DNA from: an uncultured Clostridia bacterium
Lineage (GTDB): Bacteria > Bacillota > Clostridia > Oscillospirales > Ruminococcaceae
Assembly (NCBI GenBank): GCA_947589185.1
Contig: CANQCK010000001.1
Location: 409,685 to 473,684 of the forward strand
DNA length: 64,000 nt
Direction: 5' to 3'
Part shown: positions 44,011-53,344 of the stretch, piece after piece
Position numbering within the stretch: the stretch's first letter is position 1
Layout: each line of letters starts with the position of its first letter
Translations under genes and position numbers: made by a program
The notes under the pieces: generated by a model
What the model saw: the letters and a program-made list of their open reading frames with translations, nothing else
What the model was told of the DNA's origin: nothing
The model's database searches: none

Positions 44011-44625
44011 TCAGTCATCCGTCTCATTTATGATCTCATCTAAAACGGCATTAATGTCATCATAAGAATACCCATATCTGACCAATGCGTTCTTTACCTT
44101 CTTGACTCCCTTTTCATCATCAAGATAACGGTAATACTTTTTATTTATAAGCTCAAAAAGCCTTTCATAAACCGTATTCTCATATTCAGACAAGGTTTCC
44201 TCTATAATTTCCTTTGGGATTCCCCTATTTCTCATTTCAGCAGAGGCTCTGTAATAACCATACTTCTTAACCTCACTATAATGCCTAGCTAAACGCTCTG
44301 CATATCTCCTGTCGTCGATAGTTCCTAGCTCTGCCATTCGTTCCATAACCTTATAACAGACGTCCTCGCTGTAGTTTTTCTCCAGCTTTTCAAAAAGCTC
44401 GGTATACGAATAGTCTCTGTAATCAAGCAGATACAAAGCACGTTCCTTCGCCTTTCTGAAATCATTGGAGAAGACAATATCATCAACAGCACTCTGAGGA
44501 ATTTCCATACCTTCTTTCAGATGATACTCGCATATAATATCAAAATGCCAGAAGTATGTTTCACCATTGTCAAAGTCAATTTGATAAGTTTTCCCTTTAT
44601 ATTTTTCAAGGCTGATTATCTTCAT
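44011..44625 (-). CDS. recX: Regulatory protein RecX
   Basis: The 204-aa protein has three RecX-type helical repeats (ALYLLDYRDYSYTELFEKLEK, RRYAERLARHYSEVKKYGYYRASAEMRNRGI, VKNALVRYGYSYDDINAVLDEI). An N-terminal 60-residue extension resembles that of Firmicutes RecX. RecX binds RecA filaments and limits their growth. It lies 20 bases downstream of recA. Confidence 0.9.
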   Translation of the reverse strand: MKIISLEKYKGKTYQIDFDNGETYFWHFDIICEYHLKEGMEIPQSAVDDIVFSNDFRKAKERALYLLDYRDYSYTELFEKLEKNYSEDVCYKVMERMAELGTIDDRRYAERLARHYSEVKKYGYYRASAEMRNRGIPKEIIEETLSEYENTVYERLFELINKKYYRYLDDEKGVKKVKNALVRYGYSYDDINAVLDEIINETDD

Positions 44626-44645
44626 AGATATGTACCTTTCACCAA

Positions 44646-45836
44646 TTACTCAACGTCAACAGGTGCAAACTCCTCAAAATCATCGTCAGGATCAACAACA
44701 ATGCTGTTGTCAGCCGCTTTTGCCTTTTCAACGGCTTCAGCAGCCCTTTCAGCGGCTTCCTTTACCTTTGCAGACTTCTTGTTCTTTTTGGAAACCATTA
44801 CAACGGCGTCCTCATTTTCCTTGATTTTTGCTTCAATCTCATTCATAATCTCAGGGTTAGAAAGCAAGAAATCCTTTGAATTATCTCTGCCCTGACCCAG
44901 CTTAACGTCGTTATAACTGAACCAAGCACCGCCTTTTTTGACAATTCCAAGTTCAACGGCAAGGTCTAAAATTTCACCGACTCGGGAAATTCCCTGACCG
45001 TACATAATATCAAACTCACATTCCTTAAAAGGAGGAGCAACTTTATTCTTAACGACCTTGCACTTTGTTCTGTTTCCGATAACCTCTGCACCGTTTTTTA
45101 TCTGTTCCGCACGGCGAACCTCTATTCTCACAGATGAATAGAATTTAAGTGCTCTTCCGCCCGGAGTAGTTTCAGGGTTTCCATAAATAACGCCTATCTT
45201 CTCACGAACCTGATTTATGAAAATGGCAACGCAGTTTGATTTAGCAATAACAGACGTCAGTTTCCTCATTGCCTGAGACATCAAACGGGCAAGCTGACCT
45301 ACGTGAGTATCTCCCATTTCTCCGTCAATTTCAGCCTTTGTAACCATAGCAGCAACCGAGTCGAGCACTATGCAGTCTATTGCACCCGAACGCACCAAAG
45401 CTTCGGCGATCTCTAAAGCCTGCTCGCCGCTGTCCGGCTGTGAAACAAGCATATTATCAATATCAACTCCCAGCTTTTCTGCATATATAGGGTCAAGAGC
45501 GTGTTCAACGTCAATAAATGCAACATCTCCGCCCAGCTTCTGAGCCTCTGCGGCAATATGAAGTGCAACCGTCGTTTTACCTGAACTCTCAGGACCGTAG
45601 ACCTCTACAATTCTTCCTCTCGGCACTCCGCCTATGCCCAATGCCATATCAAGCGTCATTGAGCCTGTTGGAATTGCTTCAACATTCAGCGTTGAATGTT
45701 GTCCGAGCTTCATAACTGCTCCTGCTCCGTACTGCTTTTCTATCTGTGCAATAGCCGTTTCCAATGCCTTCTTTTTTTCTTCGCTGTTTTTCGGAACTGT
45801 TACACTCTTTTTCACATCATTCTTTTTACCTGCCAT
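44646..45836 (-). CDS. recA: Recombinase RecA
   Basis: A 396-aa RecA with Walker [10 protein letters not shown] near residue 80, Walker [11 protein letters not shown] near 155, the L2 loop region [28 protein letters not shown] near 210, and an acidic C-terminal tail extended by an Ala/Lys-rich stretch. It catalyses strand exchange and SOS co-protease activity. TAGGAGG precedes the ATG. No obvious LexA box was seen in the 70-base gap upstream, which holds a GTCCG / CGGAC inverted repeat. Confidence 0.97.
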   Translation of the reverse strand: MAGKKNDVKKSVTVPKNSEEKKKALETAIAQIEKQYGAGAVMKLGQHSTLNVEAIPTGSMTLDMALGIGGVPRGRIVEVYGPESSGKTTVALHIAAEAQKLGGDVAFIDVEHALDPIYAEKLGVDIDNMLVSQPDSGEQALEIAEALVRSGAIDCIVLDSVAAMVTKAEIDGEMGDTHVGQLARLMSQAMRKLTSVIAKSNCVAIFINQVREKIGVIYGNPETTPGGRALKFYSSVRIEVRRAEQIKNGAEVIGNRTKCKVVKNKVAPPFKECEFDIMYGQGISRVGEILDLAVELGIVKKGGAWFSYNDVKLGQGRDNSKDFLLSNPEIMNEIEAKIKENEDAVVMVSKKNKKSAKVKEAAERAAEAVEKAKAADNSIVVDPDDDFEEFAPVDVE

Positions 45837-45907
45837 TAAAAATGCCTCCTAAAAATATATTTGATACACTTTTATTTTAATATCCCAACTGTCCGATATT
45901 CCGGACT

Positions 45908-46228
45908 CTATGTAACTCCATACGGAGCAGATGCAACATATATTATTAAAGCCGTATATAATATTACAGCCAAAGGAACTATAATAAAAAACATAGGCTT
46001 TCTGATTTTATGGCGAAACACCAACATTCCGAGCAATCCCCCGAACGCTCCGCCTATAGCTGTCAAAGACAGCAAAACAGCTTCGGGCACTCTCCATTTT
46101 CGGGTTATGGCTTTATATTTATCAATGCCGAAGAATATAAGCGTTGCAATGCTCATAAGAACGATATACAAAATAAAACTATTAAAATTAACAGATAAAA
46201 ACTCTCTGACTAATTCAAACTCCATCAT
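45908..46228 (-). CDS. DUF1294 family small membrane protein
   Basis: About 106 aa with a short N-terminal helix region and three or four hydrophobic segments. KWRVPEAVLLSLTAIGGAFGGLLGMLVFRHKIRKPMF is the typical DUF1294 core. Function unknown. The gene overlaps the end of prmC: the frame reaches a GTG at 46237, but the ATG at 46228 has AGGTGA seven bases upstream and is preferred. Confidence 0.85.
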   Translation of the reverse strand: MMEFELVREFLSVNFNSFILYIVLMSIATLIFFGIDKYKAITRKWRVPEAVLLSLTAIGGAFGGLLGMLVFRHKIRKPMFFIIVPLAVILYTALIIYVASAPYGVT

Positions 46229-47066
46229 AAACTTCACCTGTTACAACCCTGTCTGCTCCGCAAAGATCCTTTATGATACTTACATTCTTGTATCCCGCAT
46301 CGGTTAAAATCTTTGAAACTTCCGCTCCCTGATTTATTCCGATTTCAAATATCACACGTCCGCCTGAATTTAATTTGCTTATATAAAGACCTGCCATTTC
46401 ACGATAAAAATCAAGACCGTCCTCACCGCCGAAAAGAGCGTATTTTGGCTCGAACTCAACTTCTCTTTGCAGATTTTCCATATCACTTGAACTCAGATAC
46501 GGAGGGTTTGATACTATCAAATCAGCCTGAGGGAGCCTGTCAATAACAGCATTATCAATCACACTGCCCTTGACGACCTCCGCCTTTGAATTGTTTAACT
46601 TGACATTCTTTTTCAAGAATTCAATTGCCGCCTTAGAATTTTCAACCAGAACTATTTCTTTTACATCTAAATTTTTCTCAATTGCAAGACCTATACAACC
46701 GCTCCCTGAACAAAGGTCAAGTACGGTTATTCCGCCAATGTCCTTATATAATTCAATTGCCGTATCAACAAGTGTTTCGGTGTCCTGACGAGGAATTAAA
46801 ACACCCTCTCCTACCTTTATCGGCAGAGAATAAAATTCCCACTCGCCTAAAATGTACTGAAGCGGTTCTCCTCTCACTCTGCGTTTTAATAGTGATTCAA
46901 AAGTTTTTCTATTTTTTTCATCAGCATAAGCGTTCATATCAAAGCACATATGCTCTTTGCCGAATGCTTTGCAAAAAAGCTCTTTGGTCTCAAAATGAGC
47001 ATTTTCTATTCCCATTTCAAAAAGCCTGGTTTTAGCGTTCTGAAAAAGATCATTCAGCGTTACCAT
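46215..47066 (-). CDS. prmC: Peptide chain release factor N5-glutamine methyltransferase
   Basis: A 283-aa Rossmann methyltransferase. An N-terminal helical domain (1-75) is followed by LDLCSGSGCIGLAIE (SAM motif I) near 118 and the substrate glutamine motif SNPPYLSS near 185. It methylates the GGQ glutamine of RF1 and RF2. Its start overlaps the DUF1385 gene, a common Firmicutes arrangement next to prfA, although prfA is absent here. Confidence 0.95.
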   Translation of the reverse strand: MVTLNDLFQNAKTRLFEMGIENAHFETKELFCKAFGKEHMCFDMNAYADEKNRKTFESLLKRRVRGEPLQYILGEWEFYSLPIKVGEGVLIPRQDTETLVDTAIELYKDIGGITVLDLCSGSGCIGLAIEKNLDVKEIVLVENSKAAIEFLKKNVKLNNSKAEVVKGSVIDNAVIDRLPQADLIVSNPPYLSSSDMENLQREVEFEPKYALFGGEDGLDFYREMAGLYISKLNSGGRVIFEIGINQGAEVSKILTDAGYKNVSIIKDLCGADRVVTGEVYDGV

Positions 47067-48094
47067 CTGTCGTCTTCAGAATCCTTAGGAATACACGGCT
47101 TTAATGCCGCAATCGCAACCTCAATAACGTCAAGGTCGGGCTCTCTTGTGGTAAGCCTTTGCAGCCAAAGACCGGGTGCTGATATTATTCTTGTAAAAGT
47201 ATTATTGTATTTTCCTGCAAGCCTGATTATCTCATAACCTATTCCAACAATTACTGGAAGCAGCGGCAGTTTGCATAAAAGTCTTAAGAAAATATTGCTC
47301 CATGGAAGTCTGAAAACAGAAAATACAATAATGCTTATAAACAAAACTATAAATATAAAGCTGGTTCCGCACCTCGGGTGAAAACGTGTGTATTTCTTAA
47401 CGCTTTCAGGAGTTAGTTCGTCTCCCGCTTCATAGCAAGCTATGCTTTTATGTTCTGCACCATGATACTCATAAGTACGTCTAATATCTTTCATAAGACC
47501 TGTAAGAGCCATATATCCTACAAAAACTAAAATTTTTATAACACCCTCGATAAGTGTTTTCACAAAAGAATTCATAGGGATCAATTTACCTATGCCTTTT
47601 ACGATCAAGGACGGCACCCACATAAATAACAGCAGTGCAACTACAACCCCAAAAACAGTACCTAAAGTAGTTACAATAGGAACCAGCTTATCTCCTATTT
47701 TTTCCTCAAGCCAGATTTCAAACCTAGACTGGGGTTCTTCGTCCTCAAACTCCATAGCTCTGTCAGCAGACTTTGAAAGACATTTATATCCTTCGCTAAG
47801 ACTGCTAACCATATTGAATATTCCTCTTATAAACGGAGTCTTTTTATACCACGGTGCATTTTTACCGTTATTTGCGTCCCATTCCTCAACCTCTATTTCT
47901 CCGGTTGGAAGTCTGAGTGCCATTGCGGATTTATCAATACCCCGCATCATTATTCCCTCAATAAGTGCCTGTCCTCCGATTTTTGACTTGAATTTCTCCG
48001 ACTTCACCTCTCCCTGCGAGGAAGGTTTATTCAGATTGTTTTCCTTTTCTAAATCCTTTTGCAGATTTTCATTGATGTTAAATTGGTTTGTCAT
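47060..48094 (-). CDS. DUF1385 family membrane protein
   Basis: About 344 aa. KIGGQALIEGIMMRGIDKSAMALRLP near residue 40 and HGAEHKSIACYEAGDELTPESVKKYTRFHPRCGTSFIF near 220 are diagnostic of DUF1385 (YqhQ family in bacilli). Five or so hydrophobic segments lie between and after. Function is poorly known; genes usually lie near prmC/prfA or rpmE, as here. The frame extends to an ATG at 48115 that has no spaced ribosome site; the ATG at 48094 follows AAAGGA at long spacing. The start region overlaps the kinase gene. Confidence 0.88.
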   Translation of the reverse strand: MTNQFNINENLQKDLEKENNLNKPSSQGEVKSEKFKSKIGGQALIEGIMMRGIDKSAMALRLPTGEIEVEEWDANNGKNAPWYKKTPFIRGIFNMVSSLSEGYKCLSKSADRAMEFEDEEPQSRFEIWLEEKIGDKLVPIVTTLGTVFGVVVALLLFMWVPSLIVKGIGKLIPMNSFVKTLIEGVIKILVFVGYMALTGLMKDIRRTYEYHGAEHKSIACYEAGDELTPESVKKYTRFHPRCGTSFIFIVLFISIIVFSVFRLPWSNIFLRLLCKLPLLPVIVGIGYEIIRLAGKYNNTFTRIISAPGLWLQRLTTREPDLDVIEVAIAALKPCIPKDSEDDRW

Positions 48095-49580
48095 TTTGTA
48101 TTTCGTTCCTTTCATCCTCTGATGAGAAAATATTTACATTTACACTTGAATCCTTTGCTTCCTTTGACGACTGCGAAGCAACCGGAAGTATAATTACAAC
48201 TGTCGTACCCACGCCCTCTTCACTGTTGATGTCAAGACTTCCGCCGTGAAGAGATATAATTTCATTTGCTACAGCCAGCCCGATACCTGACCCTCTTCTT
48301 GTATGATTGGACTTAAAGAATTTTGTTTTGACCTTTGGCAGATCCTCTTTGCTTATTCCAATTCCCGTATCGGAAATTGATATGACAACTCCCCTCTCGT
48401 CCTCAAAAGCCTCAACCGAAACAGTATCTCCCGCATCGGAATACTTTATAGCGTTATCTACTATGTTTATAAATACCTGTCTTAATCTGTTTTTATCTCC
48501 GTAAATAAACGGAAGCATCTCAGGCTCGTAATAATTAAGAGTTATATTAAGTGCCCTTGCTCTTTCCTTATATATCAAAACCGTTTCGCCCAGTTCTGCA
48601 AGAATATCAATTATATCCTTGCTTAACTGAAGTCTTCCGTCCTGAATTCTTGAAAAATCAAGAAGCTCCTCAACCATCTGCGAAAGTCTTTCGGTTTCGC
48701 TTGTTATAACTCTCATTCCCTTTATAAAGGTTTCCCTGTCGTCAATTGTTTCCATAGTTTCGCTCCAGCCCTTTATAGCGGTAAGCGGAGTTCTCAGCTC
48801 GTGGGAAACCTGTGAAATAAACTCGTTTTTTATCTTCTCTGCGTTTGAAAGCTCATCAGCCATATAATTTACGCTTCTGCACAATTCGGCAAGCTCATCG
48901 TCGCCTTTAAACTTTATTCTCTTTGTAAAGTCACCTGTTGCAAACTGCTTTGCAGTTTCTGTGATTTCGCTTATCGGAGAGACAATACTCCTTACAAACG
49001 AAATCCCCGATAAGAAAATTAGAATTACTATTCCTATTACCACAAAGGTTATCACCGCAAAGATAAAATACATCTGAATGTTGACATTGCTCAAAGAAGT
49101 CACCATTCTCATAGCTGAATACTCACTTCCGCTTTTTCCTATCATCACAGTGTACGACATAACCTTTTCGCCTGTCGAATCAAGCCTGAAGGTTTTATAG
49201 AGCGAATCTGTATTTGATCTCTTAGCTTCCTCATAATCTGAAAGATTTACGTCTGATTCGGAGGAAAAACCTGAAGAACTTACAATAACACGTCCGGCGT
49301 TATTTACAGCCATAAGCTCGATTCTATCCTTGTCATCGAAGGTCTCAACAAGATTTCTTACCTCCGAATTGTAATTTATATCATTGTTTTCAGAATATCT
49401 TGTAACAGCAGAGGTGATAATGTTCATCTTGCTCGCAAGATACTGTCTGATCGATGAGTGATAATAGTTCCTTACAATAATCAGTGCTCCGACTTCTACG
49501 ATCAAAAGTATAATAACCATCAAACCGAAACTGTTAATGAGCCAGCGTCTGGTTATTCCCCTTTTAAATCTCATCTTCAA
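48078..49580 (-). CDS. Sensor histidine kinase with HAMP domain
   Basis: A 500-aa two-component kinase. A membrane helix (15-37), an extracytoplasmic sensor domain (38-170), a second helix (about 172-195), HAMP (about 196-250), DHp with SQVSHELRTPLTAIKGW near 258, and a HATPase with NIVDNAIKYSD, DTGIGI and GSGIGLAV. Domain order and partner resemble PhoR/ResE/VicK-type regulators of envelope functions. The response-regulator gene lies 49 bases upstream. Signal unknown. Confidence 0.92.
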   Translation of the reverse strand: MKMRFKRGITRRWLINSFGLMVIILLIVEVGALIIVRNYYHSSIRQYLASKMNIITSAVTRYSENNDINYNSEVRNLVETFDDKDRIELMAVNNAGRVIVSSSGFSSESDVNLSDYEEAKRSNTDSLYKTFRLDSTGEKVMSYTVMIGKSGSEYSAMRMVTSLSNVNIQMYFIFAVITFVVIGIVILIFLSGISFVRSIVSPISEITETAKQFATGDFTKRIKFKGDDELAELCRSVNYMADELSNAEKIKNEFISQVSHELRTPLTAIKGWSETMETIDDRETFIKGMRVITSETERLSQMVEELLDFSRIQDGRLQLSKDIIDILAELGETVLIYKERARALNITLNYYEPEMLPFIYGDKNRLRQVFINIVDNAIKYSDAGDTVSVEAFEDERGVVISISDTGIGISKEDLPKVKTKFFKSNHTRRGSGIGLAVANEIISLHGGSLDINSEEGVGTTVVIILPVASQSSKEAKDSSVNVNIFSSEDERNEIQNDKPI

Positions 49581-49629
49581 CTATTATCACTCCCTTCTTT
49601 TTTAAATCAGTATTCTATCTTTTTGAAAA

Positions 49630-50328
49630 TCAATTTGAGACCCATTTATAACCAAAACCCCAGATTGTCTGAATATACTTGGGATTTGACGGCTCTTCTT
49701 CAATTTTCATTCTGATTCTTCTGATATTCACATCTACTATCTTATCGTCTCCGTAATAGCTGTCTCCCCAAATGTGATTAAGAATACTTGTTCTGTCAAG
49801 AGCAGTATTCTGATTGTTAAAGAAATACTCCATTATCTGATACTCAACCTGAGTAAGATCCACAGGAATTCCGTTTTTATAAACTGTCCTGCTTTTCGGG
49901 TTTATGGTAAACGGTCCCGACTTGATTGTAGGCGAACTGTCAGTTTTAGTATGACTATTATCAACCCTTCTGCAAACTGCGTCGACCCTTGCTATCAGCT
50001 CGGAAATAGAAAACGGCTTTGTAATATAATCATCAGCACCCATCATAAGCGAAGATACCTTGTCCATCTCCTGACTCTTTGCAGAAAGCATTATAATTCC
50101 CATAGCACTCGACATTGCTCTCAGCTTTTTGCAAACCTCAAAGCCGTCAATTCCGGGCAGCATAATATCCAGAAGTGCAACGTCAAAGAATCCTCCGTTT
50201 TCATCAAACGCCTTTAAAGCGTCCTCGCCGCTGGCAACGTCGGTAACCTCATATCCTACTCTTGCCAAATTCAAAACTATAACTTCGCGGATAGAGTCCT
50301 CGTCCTCACAAACAAGAATTTTTCTCAT
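49630..50328 (-). CDS. OmpR-family response regulator
   Basis: The 232-aa protein has a receiver domain (EDEDS near residue 8, phosphoacceptor Asp in VALLDIMLPG near 53, KPF near 104) and a winged-helix DNA-binding domain (VDLTQVEYQIMEYFFNNQNTALDRTSILNHIWG; IWGFGYKW at the end). Partner of the kinase encoded downstream. Targets are not readable; the DUF1385-prmC-recA block behind it is likely co-transcribed. Confidence 0.94.
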   Translation of the reverse strand: MRKILVCEDEDSIREVIVLNLARVGYEVTDVASGEDALKAFDENGGFFDVALLDIMLPGIDGFEVCKKLRAMSSAMGIIMLSAKSQEMDKVSSLMMGADDYITKPFSISELIARVDAVCRRVDNSHTKTDSSPTIKSGPFTINPKSRTVYKNGIPVDLTQVEYQIMEYFFNNQNTALDRTSILNHIWGDSYYGDDKIVDVNIRRIRMKIEEEPSNPKYIQTIWGFGYKWVSN

Positions 50329-50389
50329 ATTGATCCTCCATTCCTATGCAGTAACTGCACAGCTTATCTTTTTCGGATAATTTATTTTA

Positions 50390-51718
50390 TCAATCCGTTA
50401 AATACAAATTATTTTTAACACTGTCAAAGTCAATGCCAAGCTCGTCATCAGAGTTGCTGATTTTAACAATGTAAGTAATCTGATCACTGACTCTCACAGA
50501 TTTATATCCATTGTTGATGTATTCTCCTATCTTGTTGCTGTCAACAACATTAATCCTTAAAAGCTCTGTACTGCTTTTATTAAGTGTTTTACCGTATTTA
50601 TAAAATACAGCCTCACCTGACGCTTCATCAATTTTAACCGTAACCTTGTTTTTCCAATCTTTTGGAAACATAAAAGCATATCCGTCTGAAATCTTATAGT
50701 ATCCGGTATATTTATCTCGCAGCGAATAGCTGTCTTTATATACCTTCCATGTAGTAAGATACTGCTTGTTACTGTCTGAATCGTTATACTCCTCATAACC
50801 CGGGGCAGCTTGCGTTTCAGGAATTTCAACAACAGAATCACCGTCAATATCTGAACTCAAATACTGAGATGGTCTTGAGGTTTGTTTCATAAGTTTATTT
50901 GAAAATGTAACCATAGGATTCTGTAGTTTTTTGTAGCTGTAAGAAACAACCTCTGTCTGAATCACTCCTGTAGACTTTGTCGCATCTACAAACAAAGCCG
51001 AGCTTCCGTCTGCGGTCTTTCCTATAGCCGATGAAACATAGGCACTCGTACCGCTCGTCATTGCAATACTGTCAACAGAAACGATTTTTCCACTTTCAGA
51101 ACGCAGCAACGACGCAGTTGATTTTCCTGTTTCAGCGTCAGTTGACACTGTTATTATATCGTTGTGCCCATCTCCGGCTAAATCTATAATGTGCATTATT
51201 GAATATTCGTCTGTATATATACTGCTCATTTGACCTTCGTTATAGCTGTATATCTGAAACTGCTTTTCCTCAAGATTTAACGTAGAATATCCGATTATAA
51301 TACTAGGCTTATCATCATGCCCAAGATTATTTATATTTATCTGGTCAACAACAGGACCCGCTCCGGGAAATTCATAAACAGCCTTCCAATCGCCGTTTGA
51401 ATTCTGATCCAGAATTTCTACCATTACGGTACCAGTGTCATTTTCGGGGTCATTGTACTGAAAAAAAACTATTGCTTCTTCAGTAGGCTCGCTGTCTATA
51501 TTCTCGACAACAAATGCCGAACGATTGCCTCCGCTTTTTGGATATTTGAGCGAAATATCATTACCTACATGCTGTATAAGAGCCTGATGGATTTCAGACT
51601 GCTCCTCTGTTAGCTTCGGTGCAGAAAGAAGACCGTCAATTCCGCTCTGCCCTATTGAACACCCGCACAAGCCGGAAATCATAAGAAAAGAAATTATCAT
51701 TACAGAAAGTCTTTTCAT
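50390..51718 (-). CDS. Uncharacterised lipoprotein with FG-GAP-like (VCBS) features
   Basis: The 442-aa protein has a lipoprotein signal with lipobox SGLCGC (cysteine near residue 20). Repeated beta-rich blocks such as VVDQININNLGHDDKPSIIIGYS and IMHIIDLAGDGHNDIITVS look like degenerate calcium-binding FG-GAP/VCBS blades of a beta-propeller. No enzyme motif. It is encoded just upstream of the two-component pair, so it may be an accessory sensor at the outer membrane face; that is inference from position. Confidence 0.7.
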   Translation of the reverse strand: MKRLSVMIISFLMISGLCGCSIGQSGIDGLLSAPKLTEEQSEIHQALIQHVGNDISLKYPKSGGNRSAFVVENIDSEPTEEAIVFFQYNDPENDTGTVMVEILDQNSNGDWKAVYEFPGAGPVVDQININNLGHDDKPSIIIGYSTLNLEEKQFQIYSYNEGQMSSIYTDEYSIMHIIDLAGDGHNDIITVSTDAETGKSTASLLRSESGKIVSVDSIAMTSGTSAYVSSAIGKTADGSSALFVDATKSTGVIQTEVVSYSYKKLQNPMVTFSNKLMKQTSRPSQYLSSDIDGDSVVEIPETQAAPGYEEYNDSDSNKQYLTTWKVYKDSYSLRDKYTGYYKISDGYAFMFPKDWKNKVTVKIDEASGEAVFYKYGKTLNKSSTELLRINVVDSNKIGEYINNGYKSVRVSDQITYIVKISNSDDELGIDFDSVKNNLYLTD

Positions 51719-51782
51719 TCGGTCATACCTCCTTTACCAAATTTACGTCATAATATTGACAACCGCATATGTATATTAAAAA

Positions 51783-53156
51783 TTATTTTGCTGAATCTCT
51801 AATATTTCTTTCACTTATCGGAACGTACTCCTTTGATTTAAGCACAGACTTATAAGCAGGTCTAATAATACGTCTGCCTGTTACAAGCTCTTCAAATCTG
51901 TGTGCACACCAGCCAGCCATTCTTGAAACTGCAAATAGCGGAGTAAACAGATCCTGCGGTATACCCAGCATTTGATACACCAATCCCGAATACATATCCA
52001 CATTTGCACAAATAACCTTGCTTCTTCCGGTTTCCTGCAAAATTTCAGGAGAAAGTCTCTCTACTGTTTCTAACAGCTTGAATTTTCTTTCAAATTCCGT
52101 ACCCTGAGCGAGCTTCTTTGCATTAGCTTTAAGAATTACTGCCCTAGGATCGCTCTTTGTATAAACTGCGTGTCCCATACCGTAAATAAGTCCGGAATTA
52201 TCGTTAGCTTCTTTTCTTACGATTTTTCTCAGAAAATCTGCAACTTCTCCTTCGTCGTCCCAGTTAGACACATTTTCCTCAATGCACTTCTGCATTTCAA
52301 GAACTTTAGCGTTAGCACCTCCGTGTTTAGGTCCTTTAAGAGAACCTATAGCCGCTGCATAAGCCGAATACGGGTCTGTTCCCGAAGACGTAAGAACTCT
52401 ACAGCTAAAGGTTGAGTTATTACCTCCGCCATGCTCTGCATGAATCATAAGCATAAGATCTAAAAGCATTGCCTCCTCATGGGTATACTTTCTGTCGGGA
52501 CGGAGCGTTGAAAGAATAGTCTCAGCAGTCGAAAGCCCGTGAATTAAAGGGTGCATTATCATTGTTTCTCCGAAAAAGCTCCTCTGCTGAACCTGATACG
52601 CAGAAACCATTATGCTCGGCAGCTTTGAAATAATTGAAATAGCTGTTGAAAGCTCATGGTTAGGCGACATATCCTCCGGATCTTCATCGTATGAATACAG
52701 TGCCAGAATCGACCTAGCCATCTTATTCATAATATTCTTAGACGGAGCCTTTAAAATCATATCTTCAAAGAACGCATTTGGAAGTTCTTTATTAGCGTCA
52801 AGCAGTTTCAAAAATGCTTTTAATTCATTGTTTGTAGGAAGCGAACCGAATAAAAGCAAAAATACTACTTCTTCATATCCGAATCTGTTCTCTTTCACTG
52901 CATTGTCTACTATATCATTTATGCTGTAGCCTCTGAAAAAAAGCTTTCCGTCTACCGGCTCCTTTTCTCCCTCATTGACTACATATCCGTGTACATTGCA
53001 TATATTTGTAACTCCTGCCATTACTCCTGTTCCGTCAGGATTTCTAAGACCTCTTTTTACTCCGAACAGATCATAATACTTAGGATTAATTGCATTGTTT
53101 TTTATAAACTGATTTTTTAACGCTTCCCTAGGTGTTTTTATATTTCTTTCTGACAC
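51783..53156 (-). CDS. Citrate synthase (citrate/2-methylcitrate synthase family)
   Basis: A 457-aa enzyme. Catalytic histidines lie in HPLIHGLS and HAEHGGGNNSTF (near residue 245 and following), with GMGHAVYTKSDPRA near 325. It condenses oxaloacetate with acetyl-CoA, feeding 2-oxoglutarate and glutamate synthesis in anaerobes. Length matches clostridial long-type citrate synthases. The frame extends to a GTG at 53165 that overlaps the AAAGGAG site; the second GTG at 53156 is eight bases from it and is preferred. Confidence 0.92.
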   Translation of the reverse strand: MSERNIKTPREALKNQFIKNNAINPKYYDLFGVKRGLRNPDGTGVMAGVTNICNVHGYVVNEGEKEPVDGKLFFRGYSINDIVDNAVKENRFGYEEVVFLLLFGSLPTNNELKAFLKLLDANKELPNAFFEDMILKAPSKNIMNKMARSILALYSYDEDPEDMSPNHELSTAISIISKLPSIMVSAYQVQQRSFFGETMIMHPLIHGLSTAETILSTLRPDRKYTHEEAMLLDLMLMIHAEHGGGNNSTFSCRVLTSSGTDPYSAYAAAIGSLKGPKHGGANAKVLEMQKCIEENVSNWDDEGEVADFLRKIVRKEANDNSGLIYGMGHAVYTKSDPRAVILKANAKKLAQGTEFERKFKLLETVERLSPEILQETGRSKVICANVDMYSGLVYQMLGIPQDLFTPLFAVSRMAGWCAHRFEELVTGRRIIRPAYKSVLKSKEYVPISERNIRDSAK

Positions 53157-53289
53157 TGTACTCACTCCTTTTATACCCTTAATTTCTCTCTTATGAATTT
53201 TAAATATATTGGATTTTATTATACTATATTTTCAAGAATTAGTCAAGTCGGAGAACACTTGACTATGCTAATTCACAAATAATATACAC

Positions 53290-53335
53290 AAATTAAAACC
53301 GCCGAGTTTTTAACCCCCCGACGGCTTTTTATACA
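53290..53335 (-). terminator. Terminator of the YD-like repeat protein gene
   Basis: Minus-strand GCCGTCGGGGGG...CTCGGCGG hairpin followed by TTTTAATTTG, just behind the stop at 53345. Confidence 0.6.
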
Positions 53336-53344
53336 ATTATTATA

